From: Bacteroidales bacterium Phil12
GTDB lineage: Bacteria > Bacteroidota > Bacteroidia > Bacteroidales > P3
DNA: 52,000 nucleotides
Direction of reading: 5' to 3'
Assembly (NCBI GenBank): GCA_002633275.1
Contig: NWBO01000053.1
Coordinates: forward strand, 1-52,000
Each line of letters begins with the position of its first letter. Within the stretch, counting starts at the first letter, position 1. The notes beneath the pieces are model-generated. The model made no database searches and was not told the origin of the DNA. It worked only from the letters and a program-made list of their open reading frames with translations. The translations under genes were made by a program, and so were the position numbers. Shown one piece after another: positions 17,121-25,127 of the stretch.

Positions 17121-18392
17121 TTAATTGTTTTCACGAATTATATAAAACTTTCGTGTAATTGTATATTCCAATTCGCCGTTTTTAACTTTTATCGCAAGAG
17201 TTACAACGGCTGTTCCTGTTACTCCGTCCTTGATTTCGCCGACAATCTCCGCTGTCTTGGTGTCGTATGTCGGTTGTGTTTTAAGAATAGATTTATCATC
17301 TTCGGTTGTAACGGTTATCTGCAAATCCTTGATAGCAACAACATCTCCATTGGAGCGAGTTACCGTAGGATTGATAACGAATTTACCACCCGAACCGAAC
17401 TTAGCGAAAAACTCATCATCTTGCTTTTCTGTAATCACTGCCGGATAACCACCGATAGGAGGATAAAACTGTACGCTAAGTTCCACAAGCCAATCGGTGA
17501 TAAGCACAGGAATTGTGATAAAATCATTTCTATTGATATATGATAACTGATATGCAAGGGCTTCAACCGTATGTGTTGTGCCGTCGCCATATTTCAGTTC
17601 AAAAGTCAATGGATAATGTTTCGTAGGATGATTTGCTGCCGTTGATTCAAACAAATAAAATGTTGCATCCTTTCCGACAGAGTTGTTTATCGTCAGGTCG
17701 GTAAAAGTCTTTTCAAGTTTTGTGCAAACCGTTCCATTAGGAAGTATAGGGGCTACGCCTTGCACTCCATTCTCTCCTATCGAAGCGTAGTTAGGCAAAA
17801 GATTGACAGCAGGCGTTAAAGCAGGAGTCATAGATATTTTGCTTATGGTAATATCTTGATTCATATCGGTGGAAAACTTAAAACATAACTTTGCCCACAA
17901 ACGTACGACTTCTATGCTGAATCCGTTACCTGCTGCCGTTATATCTATATCCAATGTGCCTGTCATAGGTATTTGCTCGCCGATATTTCCTACTTTTGTC
18001 CAAGTGGCAGTAGATATATTCGGCATGGCCGAACCCTCTGCAATGGCACTTCCCAGCAAGGTTTCTATCTCCGATTGGGTAATATTGGCAAAGGCATAGG
18101 CTTTGTATTTGCCTTGCGGCAAAGACAATTGGAATTCCTCACGCTCTACGGCATCGGTATTGCCACTGCCTTGCGCACGGGTGAGAATTTTTTTCACTAT
18201 GCCGTCCTCATCGACAAAGGCTATCCACCAATCATTGATAAGTTCGTCGGACGCTTCGCCTGCCTTGGTAGAAGCCGAGGCTATCGAAAAAGTCGTGGAA
18301 ACCTCCTTTTTCGTTATTTCGGGATTTTCCGCACAACTGCCGAAAAGCAGCAGCGAAATAATCAATAATATGTTCGTATAATTGGTTTTCAT
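17121..18392 (-). CDS. Fimbrillin-family accessory lipoprotein (Mfa3/Mfa4/FimC-E type position)
   Basis: This 423-residue protein has a signal peptide and a clear lipobox, LLLFGSC. The residues after the Cys (AENPEITKK) lead into a beta-rich sequence. Fimbrillin-like elements include SLPQGKYKAYAFANIT, VVRLWAKLCFKF and INRNDFITIPVLITDW. The C-terminal ~110 residues look like an extra Ig-like domain (FVINPTVTRSNGDVVAI...GTAVVTLAIKVKNG). In Mfa/Fim systems such subunits sit near the tip and join tip protein to shaft. It is separated by only nine bases from the preceding fimbrillin gene and 12 from the giant gene. The family is clear only at the level of fold and context. Confidence 0.7.
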   Translation of the reverse strand: MKTNYTNILLIISLLLFGSCAENPEITKKEVSTTFSIASASTKAGEASDELINDWWIAFVDEDGIVKKILTRAQGSGNTDAVEREEFQLSLPQGKYKAYAFANITQSEIETLLGSAIAEGSAMPNISTATWTKVGNIGEQIPMTGTLDIDITAAGNGFSIEVVRLWAKLCFKFSTDMNQDITISKISMTPALTPAVNLLPNYASIGENGVQGVAPILPNGTVCTKLEKTFTDLTINNSVGKDATFYLFESTAANHPTKHYPLTFELKYGDGTTHTVEALAYQLSYINRNDFITIPVLITDWLVELSVQFYPPIGGYPAVITEKQDDEFFAKFGSGGKFVINPTVTRSNGDVVAIKDLQITVTTEDDKSILKTQPTYDTKTAEIVGEIKDGVTGTAVVTLAIKVKNGELEYTITRKFYIIRENN

Positions 18393-18401
18393 AACTCTCT
18401 T

Positions 18402-19547
18402 TTACAAAATTATTTGGTCATGATTAATAACATTCCAAGGTCTTACGAATATTTCTGTCGTAATGCCATTGCTTTTGCATGTTACATCAATAACTACATG
18501 TGTATTGCGGAAAAGCGATTTAAGGTTCGGTAACTCGCACTCGAAAGGAGTTGCAACGCCGTCAATCGTAACGGTTAATGTGTAATGCTGTACATTTTGG
18601 TCATCGGGATTGCTTTTGCTCTCAGGCAGATAAAACACAGGAGTAACGTCAGGCGTGCCGCAGGTAATTCCGTCAGTCGATGCAGTAACATTAAACGGAG
18701 TATTGTAAGTATAGACCTTATTAACAGCAGACTGCGTAGGCAAAGCATAATCAGTAAGCCAACCCGCAGCGTCGGTTTGAGCATAAGAGTCATCTACCGA
18801 AGAAGCATCGGAAACGGCTCTTAACCAATCAACCCAATTAGAGTATGTTGCGGATTGAGGATAACTGCCTACATGTGCCATAAGGAAATTTTTATCCGCA
18901 TATTCTTTTATGCTGAAATTTTCGACCGTAACAGGGTCGGGACGCAGGTTTTTGAAATTGACCGTAAATTTCGTTGCAACACGCACAACATAAAAAGTCT
19001 CTTTGACCGTGCCGCTCTTTCCAATCTCAACTTCCTTTGGCTCGCAAGACATAGCGATATTTTTTCCGTCGGAATAATCAGGGGTGTAATATATCTTGTT
19101 TATATTCTCCTTAAAGCCATTCGCACCTTTGATATAAGTGTCAAAGAATTTTGTTAAAGACATATTACCTGCCACGCCCTCAACCTCTCCAACGCTCTCT
19201 TCATTGGCAAAGACATATACTGTTTTTTTCTCACTTGCCGTTACAGGAAGAACAACATAAGGCACATACTCCTGCGCAGTGCCTAAGGCATAATATCTGT
19301 TATGCTCCACAGTTCCGTTTTCGTGTAAAACAATAATACGAACACTGTGCATTTTCTCGTTATCAAGCAAATCTTTCTCGCCGACTTTTGCCAAAGTCTT
19401 ATCAAGCGTTGCAATTTTGATATACAATTTAGCGTCTTTGCCACCAGTCTGCAAAGCATCGTCCTCATTGCCGCACGACACCATTAGAAAAGATAGTGCA
19501 AATGCCACCAAACAGACTGCAATGCTATGTACGGTTTTTATTTTCAT
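18402..19547 (-). CDS. Fimbrillin-family accessory lipoprotein
   Basis: This 381-residue protein has a lipobox-like site FLMVSC at the end of its signal peptide. The first domain contains the fimbrillin pattern SVRIIVLHENGTVEHNRYY and VVLPVTASEKKTVYVFANE; the second contains VVRVATKFTVNFKNL. It ends with VRPWNVINHDQIIL. This resembles the closing strands of the anchor and of the major fimbrillin in this operon, consistent with a donor strand used in head-to-tail assembly. It lies 24 bases after the anchor gene. It probably forms part of the fimbrial shaft or its tip adaptor. Confidence 0.75.
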   Translation of the reverse strand: MKIKTVHSIAVCLVAFALSFLMVSCGNEDDALQTGGKDAKLYIKIATLDKTLAKVGEKDLLDNEKMHSVRIIVLHENGTVEHNRYYALGTAQEYVPYVVLPVTASEKKTVYVFANEESVGEVEGVAGNMSLTKFFDTYIKGANGFKENINKIYYTPDYSDGKNIAMSCEPKEVEIGKSGTVKETFYVVRVATKFTVNFKNLRPDPVTVENFSIKEYADKNFLMAHVGSYPQSATYSNWVDWLRAVSDASSVDDSYAQTDAAGWLTDYALPTQSAVNKVYTYNTPFNVTASTDGITCGTPDVTPVFYLPESKSNPDDQNVQHYTLTVTIDGVATPFECELPNLKSLFRNTHVVIDVTCKSNGITTEIFVRPWNVINHDQIIL

Positions 19548-19571
19548 TTCGTTACTATCCTTTCCAAAATA

Positions 19572-20669
19572 TTATTTATCAAGATTTACATCACTCGGTA
19601 CAACACGCCAAGAGTGAATCAAAATATAACTGCTTACCCATTTATTATTCTCGTCCAAGAAGAATGTCATCTCATACTCGTCCTCACGATCCAAGAAATC
19701 CTGCGGAGTCATCGAATGACCGTATGCCATTTCGTAATAATCCTTGGCAAGCAAAGCATAATCGATAACAGGAACACCTGCCACAACGCTCTCGCCGTCC
19801 TTGGTGGTTATGGTTAGCAACATATCCCTGCTATGCCCCAGCGTCATTCTTGCAACAGTCAAATCAGCAATGGCAGTAGCACAATTTACCACCTCTCCGT
19901 CAGATACTATACCCGCCGTTCCCGATTGAGTGTTCCAAGCGTGGTAAGTAATCTTCTCGTCTTTGATAAGTTCATTATCATAACCCATACGTCCGTTATC
20001 GTCTTCTATGCGGAAAACAAAATCATTGACATCTACATCTTGTGCGGACAAGTGCTGCAAAATGATACGAACGTGATTGACGTCCTTGGTTAAAAACATA
20101 GTGTAGTTGTAACAATCTCCGTCATCATTCTTAGGCAGGCTGACATCAAGCATACCGTGGAATAAAAAATCAAGCATTTCCGTACTGTGAGCCTCTCCGC
20201 TTTCGCCGTCCTTGGTTGAAGCGATTACGTTTTGGCTGCGTTTCAAAATACATTGAAGTTCTTCGATACGCGAAACTCCGACTGTCATTTCAGGCACGGA
20301 AAAAGATTTCTTTCCGCCATCGTTGTCCAACCCGCACCAGGCTATAAGCTTATAATCTCCCGCAGGCAGGTCAAGTGTCATCGAATAGTCTTTGGTCGTA
20401 AGGGTTGCTCCTTTTTCCGTTTTCTGCCAAACCAAAAGCCCATTGGTATCGAACGCATACAAATTAACGGACTTAACTTCGTTGGCAAAGGCATCTGCCC
20501 ATTTCAAGTTCTTTTCATAACAGAATTTAAGACGGTAGGTTACAGAACAATCACCCTCGTAATCATAGACAAAGTCATTACATGACACAAAAGCAACAAG
20601 CGGTAAAACTGCCAATAACACACGTAATGCCGTTCTTTTCATATAAGTCTTAATTTTCATACCGTTCAT
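19572..20669 (-). CDS. FimB/Mfa2-family fimbrial anchor lipoprotein
   Basis: This 365-residue protein matches the FimB/Mfa2 pattern: signal peptide with a Cys in FVSCNDFVYDYEGDC, then YRLKFCYEKNLKWADAFANEV, VNLYAFDTNGLLVW and LPAGDYKLIAWCGLD. Members anchor the fimbria to the outer membrane and limit its length. A lipidated Cys is likely although the residue at -3 is Phe, which is not the classic lipobox. It ends ILIHSWRVVPSDVNLDK. Three in-frame Met codons (20669, 20660, 20642) make the exact start uncertain. It is 228 bases downstream of the major fimbrillin, separated by a hairpin that may uncouple expression. Confidence 0.85.
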   Translation of the reverse strand: MNGMKIKTYMKRTALRVLLAVLPLVAFVSCNDFVYDYEGDCSVTYRLKFCYEKNLKWADAFANEVKSVNLYAFDTNGLLVWQKTEKGATLTTKDYSMTLDLPAGDYKLIAWCGLDNDGGKKSFSVPEMTVGVSRIEELQCILKRSQNVIASTKDGESGEAHSTEMLDFLFHGMLDVSLPKNDDGDCYNYTMFLTKDVNHVRIILQHLSAQDVDVNDFVFRIEDDNGRMGYDNELIKDEKITYHAWNTQSGTAGIVSDGEVVNCATAIADLTVARMTLGHSRDMLLTITTKDGESVVAGVPVIDYALLAKDYYEMAYGHSMTPQDFLDREDEYEMTFFLDENNKWVSSYILIHSWRVVPSDVNLDK

Positions 20670-20836
20670 ATTTCTTCGTTATTTTATATTGATTGCAGTC
20701 TTCTGACAACAAATAATCTTCTAATCAAGTGGGAGAATTTATTATTTATAATGTTCTCCATATTTGCGAACCTATCTTTACACCGGTCGCAGGTGCTTTT
20801 CATCATTTATTTTTTTCTTTTAAGGGAAAAGGTTAA

Positions 20837-20881
20837 AAGGAGGGGAAATAAATTCCCTTAGTTTTTGGTTTTCCCCTCCTT
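20837..20881 (-). promoter_or_regulatory. Hairpin between major fimbrillin and anchor genes (attenuator or mRNA stabiliser)
   Basis: A perfect 12-bp stem (AAGGAGGGGAAA at 20837-20848 with its complement at 20870-20881) has a 21-base loop. It starts 17 bases past the major fimbrillin stop and is followed on the minus strand by a weak T-rich run, TTAACCTTTT. It could partly terminate transcription or protect the upstream mRNA so that the major subunit is made in excess. The rest of 20670-20897 shows nothing recognisable. Confidence 0.65.
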
Positions 20882-20897
20882 ATTATAATTTACAAAA

Positions 20898-22532
20898 TTA
20901 CCATTCCAAACTAATATCTTGTTTTACAAGACGCCAAGAAAGAATCTTGATTTCAGCAGCGATGAAAGTATCATCACCAGGTTTTTCAGGGTAGATTATT
21001 TCGTCCGGATTATATACAGGAGTTCCCAAACCGGTTAAGTTTGTGATGTTAGCAGCATAGATATGGTTACGAACAACACCGATATTGCCAGGAGCAGCTG
21101 TTCCTATATGTTGTATGTCAAAGTAATAGTAAGTTTGTCCTTCTTCCCAAACTTTTGCTCCGCCAAGATTGGATATAAGATTTACATTGACATTAGCAAC
21201 TGGTGTTGCATCTTCTGCATTAGAAGAATACCAGTTTTTAGAAACATCTACCTGTGCATATACTTTGTAACGACCAGGAGTTTGTTGATTTGCTTCTCCT
21301 ACCTCAGTAGCGGTTTTCAATATAATATCACTTGCTGCAATCTGGTCTTTACCAGTACCATCTGTTTTGTCTTTCCATAAACCGGAAGCAGCAGCAAATT
21401 TTGCTTTCAAACCGTCCAAGTCCATTCTTTCACCACCATACTCTGCAAATGTCAAAGCATCACCATTTTCATCAACCAACTGTGCAGCGATAATTATTTG
21501 TGTAGGGTGGGTTGGATTTGTTCCATTTTCATAACTATCCGAAGCATTCTCCTGCATATATGTGTAGTTTGCTCCTTTTGAGCTATTTTCATTGAAGCCT
21601 TTAATTGCTTGTGCAGCATCAAACTTACCCCAGTTGTAGTCAGTTAGAGCCAATATCGGGTTGCATGCCCAAAATGAACGATGGAAGTTATCGGTATTCC
21701 AAGTCCAACCTAATGACCAAGCCGGATTTATTTCTTTCATCAATCGAGATTTGCTTGTTGTTGCAGTAACATTCCAACCAAGGAATTTTACATAAACATC
21801 TTTACCATTATACTGTTCGTAACCACCGGCTTTTGCTTTTGCTTTATACAAAGTTTCTCCGTCAATAACCTTATACTCTGTAAGACCAACAGTCAAACGA
21901 GCCTTTGCCAATACTCTTTCTACATAGATAGTAACAGGATTTGCTTTTGCAGCTGTTTCTGTTGGATATAAATGTCCTATTACACTTATCTCTTCCATTT
22001 TCTTAGTGCCATCAGCATATACGGAACTGCTCATAATAAATTTATCAGTAGCACTGTAATCATTAACCAATGCGTTTAACCCATCAAGAGTATTAATTTC
22101 ACCAAGAGCAGGTGGATTAATAACCGCAACAATAGAAGCAGGTGCTTTGTCTCCTGCCTGAGTGCTGATTATAATCGTAGCATCAATAATTTTCTCAACG
22201 TTATTATCACCGGTGTTAGTGGTTTCACCGTCAGGAGTGTAATCGTAGTACGATTGCTCTGTACCATCTACTTTTTTGACATTTGTAGCATTTCCGTCAG
22301 CGTCAAAAAAGTAAAGCCTTACTTTTTCTACCGCATTCTCAGATGCTAAACCGTTTTCAAATTCTTCACCTGCTTTCATACCGGACAATCCACCGGTTGT
22401 GTTAATACTTACAGACAGATACTGAGGTTCGCCATATTCGCCTGGCTCTCCGGGTCTGTTTGCATTCTCGTTGTTACAGCCGACTAATGCCAAGCCAACC
22501 GCAACAGCCATCAATAAATTTTTTACTTTCAT
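20898..22532 (-). CDS. Major fimbrillin (Mfa1/FimA-like shaft subunit)
   Basis: This 544-residue protein has a signal peptide and a textbook lipobox, LALVGC at residues ~14-19. Its sequence follows the Mfa1/P_gingi_FimA pattern: VEKVRLYFFDADGNATNV, IIDATIIISTQAGDKAPASIVAVINPP, VYADGTKKMEEISVIGHLYP and IYVERVLAKARLTV, plus a C-terminal VRNHIYAANITNLTGLG and final strand IKILSWRLVKQDISLEW. In this family the lipoprotein form reaches the cell surface, is cut by an Arg-specific protease, and polymerises by strand exchange. It is the third gene of the operon, 36 bases after the OmpA/TPR gene. Its position before the hairpin and the anchor gene fits the major subunit role. Confidence 0.85.
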   Translation of the reverse strand: MKVKNLLMAVAVGLALVGCNNENANRPGEPGEYGEPQYLSVSINTTGGLSGMKAGEEFENGLASENAVEKVRLYFFDADGNATNVKKVDGTEQSYYDYTPDGETTNTGDNNVEKIIDATIIISTQAGDKAPASIVAVINPPALGEINTLDGLNALVNDYSATDKFIMSSSVYADGTKKMEEISVIGHLYPTETAAKANPVTIYVERVLAKARLTVGLTEYKVIDGETLYKAKAKAGGYEQYNGKDVYVKFLGWNVTATTSKSRLMKEINPAWSLGWTWNTDNFHRSFWACNPILALTDYNWGKFDAAQAIKGFNENSSKGANYTYMQENASDSYENGTNPTHPTQIIIAAQLVDENGDALTFAEYGGERMDLDGLKAKFAAASGLWKDKTDGTGKDQIAASDIILKTATEVGEANQQTPGRYKVYAQVDVSKNWYSSNAEDATPVANVNVNLISNLGGAKVWEEGQTYYYFDIQHIGTAAPGNIGVVRNHIYAANITNLTGLGTPVYNPDEIIYPEKPGDDTFIAAEIKILSWRLVKQDISLEW

Positions 22533-22568
22533 TGTCTAATTAAAATTTTAAATGTTATTACTAAATTA

Positions 22569-24002
22569 TTAATATTTTCCTCTTTCTTTCATTTCTTTCA
22601 ATGTGGCAGTTGCCTGCTCCAAACCCATTTGCTCAGCTTTCTCAAAATAAATTGCTGCGGTTTTGTAATCATTCTTTCTTATAGCAAGCGCTCCACGAGC
22701 ATATACAGCCTCGGCAGAATTACCGGCTCTGTCAAGATATTTTTGTGCTATCTCGTAATCGTCATTACGTATGGCTGCATTGGCAGCATTAAGGTTAGCA
22801 ACCTCATCTTTCGGGAACATACGTACAGCCGTCTCAAAAACTTCTGTGAATTCAGTCGTACCCGGCTCATATCCCTGAGCAACCAAGTAAAACTCATTCA
22901 AACTTAACTTCTGCGGTTCTTCTTCCATAATACGTTTGATTTCTTCTATATCATAGAACGAACGTATTGCATAATCGATACGATAATCGGTACGACGCAA
23001 ATACGGATAGCAATACTTCAATAAGAAACGATATTCTTCCGGGTAAGTACGTTTAAGTTTAGCCTCTTTTGCATCGGGTTCCATATCGCTGTCAATAATA
23101 TCAAGAATTTCTTCACGATGATTGATATTAGACTTTTCCACATAACGACGCAAGCCCTCCCAGTTCTCAGGCTCATATTCCGTAGAGATTATACCGTCCT
23201 TGAAACGGAACAATTGGTTTATGTGATTTTTGATAGCAGCCGTACGACCCTTAGCCAAATCGGTATTGTGCTTGTATGGGCTTTCGGGCGATGCGTAACC
23301 TTTTAACCAAACAGAAGTAATGGTGATGTCTTTATCGTTACGAACCGAGTCTATCGTTCCTGCAATCTTGTTTAACTCGGCAGTATTGTTGTGATATTCC
23401 GGATAAATCACCGTTTGATCCACCGGGAAATCCACGTATGCCGAACCCGCCAACGAACGTGCTTTTTCCATTTCCGCCTTTGGCTTAACAAACAGCAAGT
23501 TCGGGAAGAATGTCTCATGATGACGACCTAACTCACCATCGTACTCTGCCAGTTTATCGTGGCAACAACCCCAATCGCTGCGGTGGAATTTTAGCGTTGC
23601 TCCGTCCATCCAATCCTTGTATTCGGTAAGATTGCTGTAAGCAACACTATCCGGCTTATTTGATGCACGATAAGATTTTTCGCTCTTGCCCGTGATATTG
23701 CTAATACCTTTTCTTTCGTAATAATAATGTCTTCTACGTCCATATATGCCAACAGAAGGAAGATCAATAGAATCTTTTCCATTGACAAGACGTGGCGTTA
23801 GCAACACGGCACGATTGGAAGACACATTAAGGTCTTTCAAATTCATATCCATCGCCACATTGAGATATTTACCCTCACGTTCCATTTTGAATGTATCTAT
23901 GGAAACGTCGGGAATTATACGCTTCTTTTCTTGTGCGCCCACTTCCGATATGCAAATCATACCGGTAAGGGCAACAATCATAACATATATTGTCCTTTTC
24001 AT
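22569..24002 (-). CDS. DUF3868-type outer-membrane/periplasmic protein with OmpA-like and TPR regions
   Basis: This 477-residue protein has a signal peptide ending near VGAQ. Residues ~30-120 form the DUF3868-type beta domain (NVAMDMNLKDLNVSSNRAVLLTPRLV). Residues ~185-290 resemble an OmpA-like domain: ITSVWLKGYASPESPYKHNTDLAKGRTAAI corresponds to the OmpA x-G-Y-A-s...N..L...RA region. Residues ~385-470 hold TPR-like repeats (DDYEIAQKYLDRAG, NDYKTAAIYFEKAEQMG). Genes of this type are regularly found with a DUF3575 gene at the head of Bacteroidales fimbrial operons. An assembly or cell-wall anchoring role is inferred. It is 13 bases from the DUF3575 gene. A paralogue with the same three-part layout lies at 49834-51666. 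Confidence 0.75.
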   Translation of the reverse strand: MKRTIYVMIVALTGMICISEVGAQEKKRIIPDVSIDTFKMEREGKYLNVAMDMNLKDLNVSSNRAVLLTPRLVNGKDSIDLPSVGIYGRRRHYYYERKGISNITGKSEKSYRASNKPDSVAYSNLTEYKDWMDGATLKFHRSDWGCCHDKLAEYDGELGRHHETFFPNLLFVKPKAEMEKARSLAGSAYVDFPVDQTVIYPEYHNNTAELNKIAGTIDSVRNDKDITITSVWLKGYASPESPYKHNTDLAKGRTAAIKNHINQLFRFKDGIISTEYEPENWEGLRRYVEKSNINHREEILDIIDSDMEPDAKEAKLKRTYPEEYRFLLKYCYPYLRRTDYRIDYAIRSFYDIEEIKRIMEEEPQKLSLNEFYLVAQGYEPGTTEFTEVFETAVRMFPKDEVANLNAANAAIRNDDYEIAQKYLDRAGNSAEAVYARGALAIRKNDYKTAAIYFEKAEQMGLEQATATLKEMKERGKY

Positions 24003-24015
24003 ATCCGTTGCTTTT

Positions 24016-24633
24016 TTAGAAAATATAAACGAGATTTAATGCTGCCTTGGTAGGACCAAAATAATGATGAGGCACATCGGTTTCTATTTTTTTGCCACAA
24101 CCCGTACAACGAAATCTGTCATAACGAGTATAGGAATAACCTATGCCTATCTCTCCTTCAAGATTCCAATGGCGAGAGAGAACCCACGCATAACCGTAGG
24201 CAACGCCCAAACCGACAAACCAACCTTGATAACGAGTATCTTTAAGTTTGCGAGCGTCCGTTCCCAAGAAATTGACTTTACCGTCAAAGCCTCCCATATT
24301 GAACATTCCGCCATGTAAGTGCGCACCAAAGAAATGACCGCCATAACGGTCGCACAACCAATAGCGAACCTCTGGCTGAATGGTAGCGTGTTTCCAACGT
24401 CTGTTATGAGAAAGGGTCCAGCCGTTCAACTGCCCTGTAACATCTACCGTCCATTTGGGAGCCAAACCTATCTCTATACCAAGATTAGGACTCAAAAACG
24501 CATCAGAAAGTAGGTTGGTTTTTACCCCCCCCCATTGCCCTCTGACAACCTGAGAGGTTCCTGCAATGACAATTACCAAAAATAAAAATATGCGATTCAC
24601 CGCGACTTGACATTCATTTTGTTGTCTTTTCAT
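24016..24633 (-). CDS. DUF3575-type outer-membrane beta-barrel protein, first gene of the fimbrial operon
   Basis: This 205-residue protein has an uncleaved-looking N-terminus (MKRQQNECQ), a hydrophobic signal (IFLFLVIVIAGTS) and a beta-rich, aromatic body typical of a small outer-membrane barrel (VKTNLLSDAFLSPNLGIEIGL, GWFVGLGVAYGYAW, GYSYTRYDRF). It ends in Phe, as barrel proteins often do. TNLL near the mature N-terminus is typical of DUF3575. I prefer the second Met (24633) over one 12 codons earlier. Just after the signal, codons Trp34-Gly35-Gly36-Val37 contain nine consecutive G bases (24525-24533 on the complement). A one-base slip would put the gene out of frame. The exact role in fimbrial biogenesis is not known to me. 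Confidence 0.75.
   Translation of the reverse strand: MKRQQNECQVAVNRIFLFLVIVIAGTSQVVRGQWGGVKTNLLSDAFLSPNLGIEIGLAPKWTVDVTGQLNGWTLSHNRRWKHATIQPEVRYWLCDRYGGHFFGAHLHGGMFNMGGFDGKVNFLGTDARKLKDTRYQGWFVGLGVAYGYAWVLSRHWNLEGEIGIGYSYTRYDRFRCTGCGKKIETDVPHHYFGPTKAALNLVYIF
24525..24533 (-). repeat. G9 homopolymer tract inside the DUF3575 gene
   Basis: There are nine C on the plus strand, nine G in the coding strand, covering codons 34-37. This is a candidate slipped-strand contingency tract that could switch the first gene of the fimbrial operon on or off. Confidence 0.8.
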
Positions 24634-24688
24634 ATTATTTATATTATCTTTATTGCAAATAAACTTCAATAAATATGAATTGAGAGTG

Positions 24689-24720
24689 CAAAATTACAAC
24701 ATTTATCTGGAAACCAACAA
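24689..24720 (-). promoter_or_regulatory. Promoter of the fimbrial operon
   Basis: The minus strand has TTGTTGG, then 18 or 21 bases (depending on which TTG is used), then TAATTTTG (24689-24696). This is a good Bacteroidota promoter, about 55 bases upstream of the DUF3575 start. It is the only such box close to the head of the operon. Confidence 0.7.
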
Positions 24721-24742
24721 ATAAAATAGGTAAAAATGCTCT

Positions 24743-24753
24743 CCCCCCCCCCC
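24743..24753 (-). repeat. G11 homopolymer tract just upstream of the fimbrial promoter
   Basis: Eleven consecutive C on the plus strand (G on the transcribed orientation) lie 22-25 bases upstream of the -33 TTG of the fimbrial promoter, in otherwise AT-rich DNA. Length changes would alter spacing between any upstream activator site and the promoter. The AT-rich DNA from about 24760 to 25020 contains no gene I can support. Confidence 0.8.
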
Positions 24754-25020
24754 GAAAAAAATTTTTTCGCTCTTCGTCAGAGCATTAAATTCCAGCATTT
24801 TACACAAAAATAATTAAATGCCACATTTTTGTTCCAAACAGGCTCTTTTTACTCAAAATTTACTGCTTTTGTATCTCAAAAACAACTTTTTCACACTATT
24901 TTCTCTCAAAAAATTTCACTTTTTTATAAAATCGACAAAAAAGTCAAAAAATTTGTTTAAGTTATAGCAAAAAAAATTTCGATTGTCGCAACAATTTTGC
25001 ATAAATCGAAATCTGATAAT

Positions 25021-25125
25021 GAAAAATCCAACGAAAATACATCTCAAAACAAGAAAATAATCATAAACACCGATAAAATAGTTATAAACACTATTGAAAT
25101 AAATATAAATACCGACAAAACGAAT
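25021..25125. repeat. 21-bp-period repeat array, about five units
   Basis: Units start at 25021, 25042, 25063, 25084 and 25105. The clearest three begin ATAAACACCGATAAAATA, ATAAACACTATTGAAAT and ATAAATACCGACAAAAC. The spacing is exactly 21 bases although the units are diverged. The array lies just downstream of the broken Bro-N gene. Confidence 0.7.
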
Positions 25126-25127
25126 AA

